Shown one piece after another: positions 1-8,850 of a stretch of DNA of 64,000 nt (positions within the stretch are counted from its first letter, which is position 1; the number at the start of each line of letters is the position of its first letter). Position numbers and translations under genes: made by a program. The notes beneath the pieces are model-generated. The model had not been told where the DNA came from. It was given only the letters and a program-made list of their open reading frames with translations, and ran no database searches. Origin of the DNA: Vulcanimicrobiota bacterium (GTDB taxonomy: Bacteria; Vulcanimicrobiota; Vulcanimicrobiia; Vulcanimicrobiales; Vulcanimicrobiaceae); assembly GCA_019232905.1 (NCBI GenBank), contig JAFANA010000109.1, positions 1-64,000 of the forward strand, written 5' to 3'.

Positions 1-282
1 TGGCACGAAGGCAGCGACGCAGCCGGCATCGGTATCGACTACACCGTCATGGGAATCGATAACGGCATTGTGACGATCGATGCGCAGCGCAACGAGAAAT
101 TCCAAGGCTCGACGCGCGGGACGACCTCATCGACCGCAAAGTACACGTACGATATGAACAAACTCATGCCGACCGCGATCACCGAGTACACGACGATCCG
201 TGAAGAAACCGGTCCCGGTCAGTATTCGAACATTACGATCGATCTGAAAGCAACTCTTGCGACTGATTCCGGCAAAGGTTGA
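1..282 (+). CDS. C-terminal part of an unknown, probably exported protein
   Basis: The reading frame is open from the first base, so the start lies upstream of the window; 93 residues and the stop are visible. The fragment is rich in Thr, Ser and Ile/Asp with alternating hydrophobic residues, as in an extracellular beta-rich domain, and has no transmembrane segment. I do not recognise the family. A clear terminator follows, which separates it from the pilus operon. It could belong to a secreted or cell-surface protein, but the N-terminus that would show a leader is missing. Confidence 0.6.
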   Translation, partial: WHEGSDAAGIGIDYTVMGIDNGIVTIDAQRNEKFQGSTRGTTSSTAKYTYDMNKLMPTAITEYTTIREETGPGQYSNITIDLKATLATDSGKG

Positions 283-315
283 ACGTCACAACAATCGCAA
301 TTCGAAGTTGAAGGC

Positions 316-342
316 GCCGGACGTTGTCCGGCCTCTTTTTTT
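316..342 (+). terminator. Rho-independent terminator
   Basis: A 6-bp GC-rich stem (GCCGGA/TCCGGC) with a 5-nt loop is followed by a run of seven T. It lies 33 bases after the stop of the first gene and ends that transcript before the pilus leader region. Confidence 0.8.
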
Positions 343-496
343 CGTTTTGTTGCGCGTCGCTAATTTGTTATTGATTTAAAAGTATTGATGGGTTCGACTC
401 GGCCATGATCTGAGGCGAAGTACCCACTTCTTTTTAGGGGATACGCTGCGAAACATGCCCCGCGCGAGGATAGTTCGCTGTTTATCGGGGCGGTAT

Positions 497-612
497 AACG
501 ATGGTGCAACCGCGATTCTTTTCGACCGCGGACGCAACGCAGCAACAACCTCTGTAATCAGCTGTTGCTGCGCGCTTTGTGACAGTAACTGCTGCTTACT
601 GCCGGATGCTTC
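497..612 (+). promoter_or_regulatory. Structured leader of the pilus operon; possible c-di-GMP-I (GEMM) riboswitch
   Basis: The 355 bases between the first gene and the pilin (283-637) hold no convincing gene apart from a terminator. Their second half is structured. A segment GGTGCAACC (503-511) leads into a stem CCGCG/CGCGG (510-514 with 527-531), directly followed by GACGCAACGC (531-540). This resembles the GGGCAAACC...GGGACGCAAAGC core of c-di-GMP-I riboswitches. A 9-bp helix GCAGCAACA/TGTTGCTGC (539-547 with 563-571) and a hairpin CAGTAA/TTACTG (583-588 with 596-601) follow. The match to the 3' half of the consensus is poor, so this is a candidate only. Control of pili by c-di-GMP would make biological sense. 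Confidence 0.33.
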
Positions 613-637
613 TTGCACGCCGGCGAGGAGGATTTCC

Positions 638-1129
638 TTGTTTAAGAAGTTCCTATTCGCGGCAATCGCCGCCGCTCTGACGACGGCCCCCGCGTTTGCG
701 ACCCAATACGGCACGCAATATGTCTCGAACATCGGCATGCTTGTTCCCGTTGCGTGCAACTTCCTAATGCCGGCCGAATCGTTCGGCGCGATCAGCTACG
801 GTCTCGGCGTTGACATCGACGCGGACCAAGTGATCAGCGGCGGCACCTGCGACGTGAACTGGACGCCGGAATGGAAAGATGCGGGCACCGGTGCGGACGT
901 GACGTCAGGAAACTCGCTCAACGGCGCGCTGGTTCCCAGCCCGGCCGGACCTCCGAATCTGCCGTACACGATCTACTTTTCAACGGGCGGCCTCGCTCCG
1001 GGAACGCCCAACCCCGCAAACACGATCGTCGGCGGCACGATTCACTTCCACCTTGCAGCAGCGGACGGTGGCAAGGCGCAAGGCGCCCACACCTACGGCG
1101 ACGTTCTCACGCTGATCGTTAACTACTAA
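638..1129 (+). CDS. Spore coat U (SCPU) domain pilin-like protein
   Basis: Predicted major or minor subunit of an archaic chaperone-usher pilus. The TTG start at 638 is chosen because GAGGAGG stands 6-7 bases upstream and the protein then begins with a clean Sec leader (FKKFLF, hydrophobic core, AFA cleavage site). The mature part of about 140 residues has two cysteines at SCPU-like positions and ends in TYGDVLTLIVNY, which fits the terminal donor strand (aGxYxDxxxxxVxY) of the SCPU/Pfam PF05229 family. The chaperone follows 81 bases downstream and the usher after that. The longer open frame upstream overlaps the structured leader and is unlikely to be translated. Confidence 0.75.
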   Translation: MFKKFLFAAIAAALTTAPAFATQYGTQYVSNIGMLVPVACNFLMPAESFGAISYGLGVDIDADQVISGGTCDVNWTPEWKDAGTGADVTSGNSLNGALVPSPAGPPNLPYTIYFSTGGLAPGTPNPANTIVGGTIHFHLAAADGGKAQGAHTYGDVLTLIVNY

Positions 1130-1210
1130 ACGACATGCGCATCGCGGCGCTCGATTACGATCGGGCGCCGCATCTCTCTTTTTCCCTGTGTATCAATGGA
1201 GATCACCTTT

Positions 1211-1918
1211 GTGAAGACCAGCCTGTTGTTCGCCCTCGTATCATCGTGCGCTATCATTCTTTCGCCCGCAACGCCGGCGCGCGCCGACGGAATCCGCATC
1301 AATTCTTCCAGTCTGGTGCTCGCACCGGGACATATGTCCGGCATGATTCGCGTTGAAAACGATCGAGCGATTCCCGACGTCGTGCAGGTTTCCGTTTTCT
1401 CGTTTGCCGGCGGAATGCCGAGCCAGAATCTCTCGCCGACTGACGACGTGTTGGGTGTGCCGGCGATTTTTACGATCCCTCCGCATGGCGCGCAGGTCGT
1501 GCGCATCGCAATGCGCGGCCCGAACGGCTCGCAAGACGAACGCGCATATCGCGTCCGCGTTGAGGAAATTCAATCGAAATACGCGGCGACGAGCGGTTTG
1601 TCGACGCTGTTACAGTTGAACTTTCCCGTATATGTCGAGCCGATCGATACTCCCGAGCAGACGGCGAGCTGGTCGATGCAACGGAGCAGCGACTCGATCA
1701 AGCTCACGCTGAGCAATCGCGGTAACGTGCACATTCGCGTCCGTGGATGGAAGCTCTCCGACTCCTCGCAAGACGTCGTCGCGCAATCCAAAGACGACAT
1801 TACCGTGATGCCCGGACAAAGCAACACGTGGACGGTCAAAGAAGCTCGATCGTTCAGCGGACCGCTCAATCTGCACGCTGATGGCGACGTCGGCCCGCTC
1901 ACGGCGGTGCTTCAATAG
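1211..1918 (+). CDS. Periplasmic pilus assembly chaperone (PapD-like)
   Basis: Escorts pilin subunits from the Sec translocon to the usher in the periplasm. The protein has a Sec leader (KTSLLFALVSSCAIIL, ending ARA) and an immunoglobulin-like N-terminal domain with the pattern I..R.EN, followed by IPPHGAQVVRIAMR, which is typical of the chaperone F1-G1 region, and the YRVRVEEI segment that carries the basic residue anchoring subunit C-termini. The second domain is shorter and less conserved, as in the archaic (sigma) clade. I chose GTG 1211 because GGAG lies 8-9 bases upstream; an ATG at 1196 in the same frame lacks a ribosome binding site. The stop is 2 bases before the usher start, so the genes are one operon. 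Confidence 0.85.
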   Translation: MKTSLLFALVSSCAIILSPATPARADGIRINSSSLVLAPGHMSGMIRVENDRAIPDVVQVSVFSFAGGMPSQNLSPTDDVLGVPAIFTIPPHGAQVVRIAMRGPNGSQDERAYRVRVEEIQSKYAATSGLSTLLQLNFPVYVEPIDTPEQTASWSMQRSSDSIKLTLSNRGNVHIRVRGWKLSDSSQDVVAQSKDDITVMPGQSNTWTVKEARSFSGPLNLHADGDVGPLTAVLQ

Positions 1919-1920
1919 TC

Positions 1921-4341
1921 ATGCCCGTGCTCGCGCGACTGTCCGCGTTTACCCTGGCGGTGGCGATCTCCGCACCGCTCGGGGTTCACGCCGACACGGC
2001 GTCGGCGCCGCCAGCCGCCGACATGCCGGCGGCGGCGCCGGTCGCCGATACGACGGCTAGCACGGACAACGCGCAGAGCGTCGCTGATCAAGACAGCGCA
2101 CAGACGGTAGCCGCGCTGAACCATCCGCTCTCGGAAACGATCTATGCCGTGAGCATTAACGGCGAGCGAGTGAGTGACGGCGCTGTGCTTCTTCAAGCGC
2201 AGGACGGCACGCTATATGCGTCGGACGATGACGTCAGTACGTGGCGCTTGCAGCCTGCGGCGGACGCGCCGGTGATGCATGACGGCAAAAAGTATCACAA
2301 GTTTCGTTCGTACGCTACGAAGATCGTCATCCATGTCGGCGACCAGTCTGTCGACATCACCGTTCCGCCGTCGTTGTTCCAACGCACGGACGTGACGAGG
2401 AGTGCGGCGACGGCGCTAAAGGCCGGCGCGTCGGGATCCGCTTCGCTCGACTACACCCTGGCGTTTCATCAAGGCGGCGGCATTTTCTCGTACGATGACA
2501 ACATCGGCTTGCGCACGTACGCGTTCGGCGGCGAGTTTGCGACGCAGGTTCAGGCGTACGGCGGCGAGCACCAACAATTCTATATCTATCCTTTGAACAC
2601 GGCGTGGTGGCGCGACTTTCCATCATCGCGCACCACGCTCGCCGTTGGAGACAGCGTCTCGGTCGGTGGAGCAATCGGCGACTCACTACCGTTCCTGGGG
2701 CTTCGCTACGGCACAAACTTTGCAATGGTTCCGGCGCTCTCCATCCGTCCGGCGCCGGCCCTCAATGGCGTCGCGCAAAATCCCGGAACGGTGAACATCT
2801 ACGCGAACGGCGGCCTCGTATCCGCAGCCGCAATTCCGCAGGGTCCGTTCACGCTCAGTCCGACGACCTTCGGACAGGACGGCGAAGTTTCGTACGACGT
2901 CATTGTTAAAGATCCGTCGGGCAGAACGTACGCCGTGAGTCAAGCATTTTACAGCGATCAACAGCTGCTTGCGCGCGGCCTTCATCAATATTCGTATGCG
3001 CTGGGTTCCGAAGCGATGGATACCGGTACCAACGCCTATGGTCCGCTGTTCGCCGAAGGCCACGAGAGCGTCGGATTGACGAACGAACTCACCGGCGAAT
3101 TCACGGCGGAATACGGGCCCTTGCACAAGTTGCTCGGCACTTCGGCCGTTTTAGGTGTTCCGCATGTGGGGAGCTTCACGGCAGGTGTAGGATATTTGGC
3201 GCAATCAAGTGCGGGGCCGAACCGCCTTTTGACCGATCTCGCGTATGGTTTCAAAAATGCCCGTTACAGTTTCGCGATGTATGCCCGTCAGCTACCCAAT
3301 CCGTACGGCATTATCGGTATCAACGGCAATGTGCTCTCGACGCTAGGAGCGTCGTTTACGGTTGACATCAATCGCGTAAATCAGTTTATTGCCGATTTCA
3401 ACTCGAGCAGACTGCCGCAGCAGCTGAACAATGCGACGCTATTCACGCGTAATATGACGTTTGGGTTCCAGCATCGGATTCAAGGATTTGCCGTGACGGC
3501 GTACGCGGCCGTGTCGGGAGGCCAATACAGTACAACGAGCTTCGGACTGACGCTTGAGCGTGCTGTCGGCAAAACCGGCTCCGCATATGCCGCCGTCAAT
3601 GCGCAAGACGGTCAGGCCTCTCCCGAAGCAGGCTTTGCGCAAACGTACGGAAGGAATAATCAACTCACCGTACAGGGCGCCGTAGGCGGATATCCTGGGC
3701 AAAAGGGATCGCTCGACGCCACCGCCATCGGCAACGCACTCGACGTGATGTTGAACGCATCTTTTGGTTCATCCGCGTACGATTATACGGATTTGACCGT
3801 GCATGGCGGCGTCGCAATCGTCGGATCGCATGCCTATGCGACGCGTGATACGCAGACACCGTATGCGCTGGTAGACGTAGGAGCCCCGAACGTACCGGTG
3901 TCGCGAAACAACATGGTGATGGGTAAGACGGCCGCCGACGGTACGCTGTTCGTTCCGAATCTTGCGCCGTATATGGAGAACACGCTTTCGATCGATCCGT
4001 CGTCCCTGCCGTTCGGAACGACCGTGGATACGGACAAGACAATCGTGCCGCTTCCCGGCGTCGGCAGTGTCGTGCGTTTCGCGCACACTTCAACCGGTGC
4101 GGTGGAGTTCCGGCTTGTAAACCGCGACGGCGTTCCTGTCAAGGCAGGCACGCAGATCACGATCGACGGCGTAAAACAAGAGATCTTTGTTGGAACCAAG
4201 GGTCTGGTGTACGTCGACGGAATCAAGCCGGGAAAAACGGCGGTCCATATTGCAACCGAGGGCGCAGCGTGTAATGCGCCGCTTTCGGTTCCGCAACATA
4301 TCGAAAATGTGCCGAACCTCGGGACGGTGCAGTGTGAGTAA
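1921..4341 (+). CDS. Outer membrane usher of a chaperone-usher pilus
   Basis: An 806-residue outer membrane beta-barrel that would thread chaperone-bound SCPU subunits to the cell surface. A Sec leader ends near residue 25 (ADTASA), then comes a low-complexity Ala/Pro/Asp stretch and an N-terminal subunit-docking region. The long central part (about residues 170-600) has alternating polar/hydrophobic strands typical of ushers, with the plug-like stretch around YANGGLVSAAAIPQGPF, a hallmark motif of the family (pG.f.i.dl). The C-terminal domain contains VDVGAPNVPVSRNN and a Cys pair near the end (about 783 and 805). Length is normal for the archaic class. Its stop overlaps the start of the next SCPU gene by 8 bases. 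Confidence 0.92.
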   Translation: MPVLARLSAFTLAVAISAPLGVHADTASAPPAADMPAAAPVADTTASTDNAQSVADQDSAQTVAALNHPLSETIYAVSINGERVSDGAVLLQAQDGTLYASDDDVSTWRLQPAADAPVMHDGKKYHKFRSYATKIVIHVGDQSVDITVPPSLFQRTDVTRSAATALKAGASGSASLDYTLAFHQGGGIFSYDDNIGLRTYAFGGEFATQVQAYGGEHQQFYIYPLNTAWWRDFPSSRTTLAVGDSVSVGGAIGDSLPFLGLRYGTNFAMVPALSIRPAPALNGVAQNPGTVNIYANGGLVSAAAIPQGPFTLSPTTFGQDGEVSYDVIVKDPSGRTYAVSQAFYSDQQLLARGLHQYSYALGSEAMDTGTNAYGPLFAEGHESVGLTNELTGEFTAEYGPLHKLLGTSAVLGVPHVGSFTAGVGYLAQSSAGPNRLLTDLAYGFKNARYSFAMYARQLPNPYGIIGINGNVLSTLGASFTVDINRVNQFIADFNSSRLPQQLNNATLFTRNMTFGFQHRIQGFAVTAYAAVSGGQYSTTSFGLTLERAVGKTGSAYAAVNAQDGQASPEAGFAQTYGRNNQLTVQGAVGGYPGQKGSLDATAIGNALDVMLNASFGSSAYDYTDLTVHGGVAIVGSHAYATRDTQTPYALVDVGAPNVPVSRNNMVMGKTAADGTLFVPNLAPYMENTLSIDPSSLPFGTTVDTDKTIVPLPGVGSVVRFAHTSTGAVEFRLVNRDGVPVKAGTQITIDGVKQEIFVGTKGLVYVDGIKPGKTAVHIATEGAACNAPLSVPQHIENVPNLGTVQCE

Positions 4342-4822
4342 AGAGATCGTCTCGCTCGCGCTTGCGTTCGCGTTCGCAGCTTCGCTTCCGCTCAATGCGA
4401 CGGCCGGGCCGAGAGCCGGTCTGCCAATTCGACATGTGAAGCCGCTGGACGTTGCGCCGGCTTCGGGTCCATGTAGCGCGTCAATGCAGCCGATCAAGTT
4501 CAGTACTCCGAGCGCCGTTGCGCCGATCATCGTCAGCGTCACGTGTCCCTCCGGCGTCAACTATCAAGTTGGCTTTACCGATGCCAACGGGTGCAGCGCC
4601 GTTCGAAAAGAGGCGCAATTGCAAAACGTCTCCCTCCAGCTGCTGCTTCCGTCCGGTGCTGTTTGGTGCGACGGCACCGGCGGAACAGCCGTTGCGACGG
4701 GTGTCGGAACGGGCGCCCCGCAGTCGTACTTTGGGACGGCGCGTGTGGTCAGCGACACCTCGAAGCTTCTAGCCGGTTCCTATAACGAACCGATCCAACT
4801 GCAGGTATTGACGACGCCCTGA
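4334..4822 (+). CDS. Second SCPU-domain protein, possibly the pilus tip subunit
   Basis: The GTG start at 4334 lies inside the last codons of the usher gene, so translation is coupled. A Sec leader (EIVSLALAFAFAASL...ATA) is followed by a single SCPU-like domain with cysteines in SGPCSAS, SVTCPS, NGCSA and VWCDGT, and the terminal strand GSYNEPIQLQVL. It is more Cys-rich and has less of the canonical YG motif than the first SCPU gene. In archaic systems the last gene of the operon often encodes the tip subunit; that role is inference from position. The next gene (helicase) starts 22 bases later but is functionally unrelated. Confidence 0.7.
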   Translation: MSKEIVSLALAFAFAASLPLNATAGPRAGLPIRHVKPLDVAPASGPCSASMQPIKFSTPSAVAPIIVSVTCPSGVNYQVGFTDANGCSAVRKEAQLQNVSLQLLLPSGAVWCDGTGGTAVATGVGTGAPQSYFGTARVVSDTSKLLAGSYNEPIQLQVLTTP

Positions 4823-4844
4823 GCCGAACAGACGTTCGGCTCTC

Positions 4845-7493
4845 ATGTCCGTTTTCGACGCGCTGCACCCTGACGTTGCGCGGTGGTGTCAGGTTCACCT
4901 CGGCGATCCGACGCCGCCGCAGTGCGATGCGCTAGCGCCGGGAATCGAACGCCGCAACCTTTTGATCTCTTCGCCCACCGGTACGGGGAAAACGCTCGCC
5001 GCTTTTCTTCCGGTGATATCGCGCCTCGCGCATGCGCGCGACCGCGACGAGCTCTTTGCGCGTACCTACGCCCTGTACATCTCCCCGCTGCGCGCTCTCG
5101 GGTATGACGTCGAACATAATTTGCGGCGGCCGATGCGCGAGATGCAACTGCTGGAACGGCCGAACACCGAACGCGCAAAGATACGCCGTGGCCGTATCCG
5201 CGAGAAATTCGTACGAACCGGCGTGCGAACGAGCGACACGCCGCAGCAAGAGCGCCGCTTGATGCTCTCACGTCCGCCCCATATCTTGGTGACGACGCCC
5301 GAATCGCTCGCCGTGATGCTCGCGATGGAAAGCTACCGCCGGACATTGCGCTTGGTCGAGACCGTTGTTATCGACGAAGTCCATGCGCTCGCGGGCAATA
5401 AGCGCGGTGCGCAGCTTTCGCTGCTGCTCGAATCGCTCGAAGAACTGGTGGAACAACCGTTCAACCGCGTCGGCTTGTCGGCAACGGTTGCACCGCTCGA
5501 GCGCGTCGCGCAGTTCGTCGCCGGTGCAGACCGCCCGTGCGACGTCATCGACCATCGCGGCTTGCGTAGTATTCGGATCGACGTTGTTGCCCCGTTCGGA
5601 GGCGCGATGGCGCCGCTGGAAACCGTCGCGCAAACTGTGCTGAAGTTGACGAAGGATGAGCGAACGTCGCTCGTCTTCACGAACGTCCGAAGTCAAGCGG
5701 AACGCGTCGCGCATCATATGTCCGAAGCGACGGCTGAAGAGAACACCGTCGAAGAGATCGACGGCGAAGCGCCGCGCCGCGATTACGATCTTTCGAAGAT
5801 CGGCGTGCACCACTCCGCGTTAGAGCGGAGCGTGCGGCATCGCGTGGAGGCGGCGCTGCGCGCCGGGCGGATGCGCACGGTCGTGTGCAGCTCGAGCCTC
5901 GAGCTCGGTGTGGATATCGGGTTCATCGATCGGGTTCTCGTGGTCGGCGGCGCTCGCGGCATGACCTCGACGCTGCAGCGCATCGGGCGCGCGGGGCACC
6001 GTCCCGATGCGATCGCGCGGGGAACGATCGTCGCTCAGGATCGTGACGATATTATCGAAGCCGCGGCGACGAAGCGGTGCATTGCCGAAGGCATCATCGA
6101 CGACGTCGCGATTCCGCAAGCCCCGCTCGACGTGCTCGCGCAGTGGATGGTCGGCAGCGTCTGCTACGACAAACGATTGACGATCGACGAGGTGCTGGCG
6201 ACGGCACAGCGCGCTTATCCCTATGCGTCCGTCTCACGCGACGACGTCGTTCGCTGCGCGCAGTATCTTTCGGGCGGCGGTGCCGGCGGCGACGAAGCCC
6301 ACGTGCGCCGTCTTGGATTCGACGGCGAATCGGTCTTCGGTTTAGGACGCGACGTCTGCTCGGCGTTTTTCGAAAACGTCGGCACGATTCCGGATGAATC
6401 GTCGGTGCTCGTACGCGTTCACGGCAACGACATCGGCCGAGTAGAAGAAGGGTTCGTCAACGAGCTTCAGGTGGGCGATGTCTTCGTGCTCAACGGGCGA
6501 ACGCTGCGCGTGAAAGAACTGAGCGCGACATCGGTCACAGCGGAACCCTTCGCGGGAAGACCGACCGTCCCGCAGTGGAGTTCCCACCTCAAAGGCATAC
6601 CGCTCGCGCTGGCGCGTGAGATCACGCATCTCCGCGTCGGCGTTGCCGAGCGTCTGCGTCTGCGAGACGCCGCCGGCGCGCTGGATTTTCTTCGCGTCCG
6701 GTATGCGCTCGAAGGTCCCGAGGCAGCGCACGTCGTTCGCTATATCGTGCAGCAGCAAGCGCTTTCGGCCGTTCCGGCCGAGGGACGTCCCGTGATCGAA
6801 ATCTATCGCATGGACACACGCCAAACGGCCGTCTTCCACACGTGCGCGGGCCGGCGCGTGAACGAAACGCTAGCTCGTATCGTCGGCGCTCGCGTCTTTC
6901 GCATCGCAAAGGCGAACTCGCAGATTACTACCGACGACAACGGCTTCTTAGTGACGCTCCCGGCGGGCAAAGCGCTGCCGGATGCAACCTGGGCGAGCAT
7001 GCTGCACGTGGAGCATTTCAATCGCGATCTCATGGAAGGATTGCGTAGCTCCCATCTGCTTCGCAATTACTTCCGCTATGTAGCAAACACGGGACTGCTC
7101 GTCTTACGTCGCGCCGGAGGACGCAAGCTGCGTCGCGGCGCGCAGAGCTGGAACAGCCAAAAGATCTTCGATCGCCTTTTTCGCAGCGATCGCGCGTTCC
7201 CATTGCTGCGCGAAACGATCCGTGCGGTCACACGCGATCTGCTCGATGCACCGGCGGCACGCGCGTTCGTCGAATCGATCGTCGGCGAACCGCGCGTTCT
7301 CCACCCGATCGCCGCGTCGCCGTTCACGTTCGGCATCATCACGTCATCGTTCGGCGATAGTGTCGTCTTAGACGACCGCGCAAGCATGGTCGAAGCGTTG
7401 CACGATCGCGTCCTGCAACTTCTCGGCGAGCGCGCTGCCGAAGGTGAAGACATGGCCGACGAACCACAGCTCTCACTCACATGGGGAACATGA
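4845..7493 (+). CDS. lhr: Lhr-family DEAD/DEAH-box helicase (ligase-associated)
   Basis: ATP-dependent superfamily 2 DNA helicase of the Lhr-Core type. Visible motifs are Walker A SPTGTGKT (residues 43-50), motif II DEVH (about 177-180), motif III LSAT (about 210), a motif V region SSLELGVDIGFIDRV and motif VI QRIGRAGHR. The C-terminal half contains the winged-helix and Lhr-specific beta-barrel region. The 882-residue length fits Lhr-Core rather than the 1500-residue full Lhr. Its stop overlaps the start of pdeM in an ATGA. In many bacteria this helicase is clustered with a metallophosphoesterase, an MBL exonuclease and an ATP-dependent ligase (Lhr-MPE-Exo-Lig), and all four occur in this window. 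Confidence 0.93.
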   Translation: MSVFDALHPDVARWCQVHLGDPTPPQCDALAPGIERRNLLISSPTGTGKTLAAFLPVISRLAHARDRDELFARTYALYISPLRALGYDVEHNLRRPMREMQLLERPNTERAKIRRGRIREKFVRTGVRTSDTPQQERRLMLSRPPHILVTTPESLAVMLAMESYRRTLRLVETVVIDEVHALAGNKRGAQLSLLLESLEELVEQPFNRVGLSATVAPLERVAQFVAGADRPCDVIDHRGLRSIRIDVVAPFGGAMAPLETVAQTVLKLTKDERTSLVFTNVRSQAERVAHHMSEATAEENTVEEIDGEAPRRDYDLSKIGVHHSALERSVRHRVEAALRAGRMRTVVCSSSLELGVDIGFIDRVLVVGGARGMTSTLQRIGRAGHRPDAIARGTIVAQDRDDIIEAAATKRCIAEGIIDDVAIPQAPLDVLAQWMVGSVCYDKRLTIDEVLATAQRAYPYASVSRDDVVRCAQYLSGGGAGGDEAHVRRLGFDGESVFGLGRDVCSAFFENVGTIPDESSVLVRVHGNDIGRVEEGFVNELQVGDVFVLNGRTLRVKELSATSVTAEPFAGRPTVPQWSSHLKGIPLALAREITHLRVGVAERLRLRDAAGALDFLRVRYALEGPEAAHVVRYIVQQQALSAVPAEGRPVIEIYRMDTRQTAVFHTCAGRRVNETLARIVGARVFRIAKANSQITTDDNGFLVTLPAGKALPDATWASMLHVEHFNRDLMEGLRSSHLLRNYFRYVANTGLLVLRRAGGRKLRRGAQSWNSQKIFDRLFRSDRAFPLLRETIRAVTRDLLDAPAARAFVESIVGEPRVLHPIAASPFTFGIITSSFGDSVVLDDRASMVEALHDRVLQLLGERAAEGEDMADEPQLSLTWGT

Positions 7494-8257
7494 GCGCGCC
7501 GCAACCTGCTGCCGGATCATTCGAACTCCTTGACGGCGCCGTTGCGTTGCCGGGCGGTTTGCTCTGGCTATCGCGCGCGAATTCGCTCGTCGCTGCAGAC
7601 GTCCACTTCGGATACGAGGACGTCATCGGCGGCGCATTGCCGCTGTGGAGCACGACGGAGACGACGCAGACGCTGCTTCTCGCCGCGCGCCGCATGCAAG
7701 CGCGAGAGATCGTCTTTCTCGGCGACATCATTCATTCGAGCCGCATGAGCGAAGGCGCGGCAAAAGCCGTAAATGACGCACTGACGTTCTTGCGCCGCGA
7801 GTGCACCGTTACGCTGGTAGCCGGAAACCACGAAGGCCGGACACGCGGCGAAGCAATTCTCGGCGAAACGGAAGAGGCCGTCGAACGCGACGGCTGGCTC
7901 TTGCTCCATGGTGACGAACCCCTGCGCGGACGCCGCTGCATCGTCGGCCACTTGCATCCAAGCCTGCCGCTCGACGCACGGCAGAGCGTTCCGGTATTTC
8001 TCGCCGCTCCCCACCTTATCGTCGTACCGGCGCTAACGCCGTACTCTAACGGCCTAAACGCACTATCAAGTGATTGCACTGAAGCGCTACGCGAATTCGG
8101 AGAAACAAAAGACTTCATCGTCGTAGCGAGCACGCACGACCGCGTATATCCGTTCGGCAAACGACGCCGTCTCCAAGGTGTCATGAGTGGAGGCGCGGAG
8201 CGCCACAGTCGAACCGTCTCTATGCGCCATCGCTTACAACGCGACCCCTCAGAATAA
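7490..8257 (+). CDS. pdeM: Ligase-associated metallophosphoesterase PdeM
   Basis: Predicted Mn-dependent DNA endonuclease/phosphodiesterase of the calcineurin-like fold. The five metal-binding blocks are all visible: ADVHFGYE (D.H), FLGDIIH (GD), AGNHEG (GNH), LLHGDE and VGHLHP (GH.H). The ATG at 7490 overlaps the helicase stop as ATGA and follows GGGGAA; an in-frame ATG at 7481 is less well placed. Length (255 residues) is slightly above the usual 220 because of a basic tail (KRRRLQG onward). The partner helicase is immediately upstream, and the exonuclease and ligase of the same repair set lie at 31.1 and 26.6 kb. Confidence 0.88.
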   Translation: MSAPQPAAGSFELLDGAVALPGGLLWLSRANSLVAADVHFGYEDVIGGALPLWSTTETTQTLLLAARRMQAREIVFLGDIIHSSRMSEGAAKAVNDALTFLRRECTVTLVAGNHEGRTRGEAILGETEEAVERDGWLLLHGDEPLRGRRCIVGHLHPSLPLDARQSVPVFLAAPHLIVVPALTPYSNGLNALSSDCTEALREFGETKDFIVVASTHDRVYPFGKRRRLQGVMSGGAERHSRTVSMRHRLQRDPSE

Positions 8258-8284
8258 GCGACAGCGACGCTCGCAACAAACCCG

Positions 8285-8833
8285 TCACAGCCGCCCCAAC
8301 CGCTCCAAAGCAGCATAAGCAACAGCAATCGACGGCACCGCACCAATTTCGCCACGACGCAGCTGCAGCTTAAATTCTTCAAGAGGCATCAACGCAAACT
8401 CTACCTCTTCGCCTTCGTCCAGATCCTGTTCATGCGTACACTTCACACCGCGGACAAGGTATGCGTGCATAACGGAATTCGAACGCACCGGATCGGACGG
8501 CGCAACGAGCAGCTCTTCCCAATTATCCGACGTGAAGCCGGTCTCTTCGATCAGCTCGCGTTTTGCGCACAGTAGCGGATGCTCTTCGTCTTCCATTGCA
8601 CCGGCCGGCAATTCGAGCGTGATGCGATCGATGCCGTAGCGATATTGATAAACGACGACGACCCGCTCGTCATCGGTTAGCGCGAAGACAATTACGAATC
8701 CGGACGATTCACGCACAAAGTAGTCGGGAATCCGCTTGCCGTCAGGCAACTCGATTTCATCTCTGCGCAGCTTGAGGAACGGTGAATCGATCACCATCGT
8801 GCGGGAGCGGATGCGCCACTGAGGCTTTTCCAT
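8285..8833 (-). CDS. Nudix hydrolase, ADP-ribose pyrophosphatase-like
   Basis: Hydrolyses a nucleoside diphosphate linked to another moiety, most likely ADP-ribose. The Nudix box is perfect: G78, E84, then R92-E93-L-I-E96-E97-T-G99-F100, matching GX5EX7REUXEEXGU. The N-terminal SPFLKLRRDEIELPDG and QYRYGIDRITLELPAG resemble the ADPRase group (NudF/YqkG-like). Length of 182 residues is typical. The gene is divergent from the hydroxyacyl-CoA dehydrogenase gene with only 17 bases between start codons, so the two promoters must overlap each other's coding sequence. Confidence 0.88.
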   Translation of the reverse strand: MEKPQWRIRSRTMVIDSPFLKLRRDEIELPDGKRIPDYFVRESSGFVIVFALTDDERVVVVYQYRYGIDRITLELPAGAMEDEEHPLLCAKRELIEETGFTSDNWEELLVAPSDPVRSNSVMHAYLVRGVKCTHEQDLDEGEEVEFALMPLEEFKLQLRRGEIGAVPSIAVAYAALERLGRL

Positions 8834-8850
8834 ACGGGATTTGATACCCC

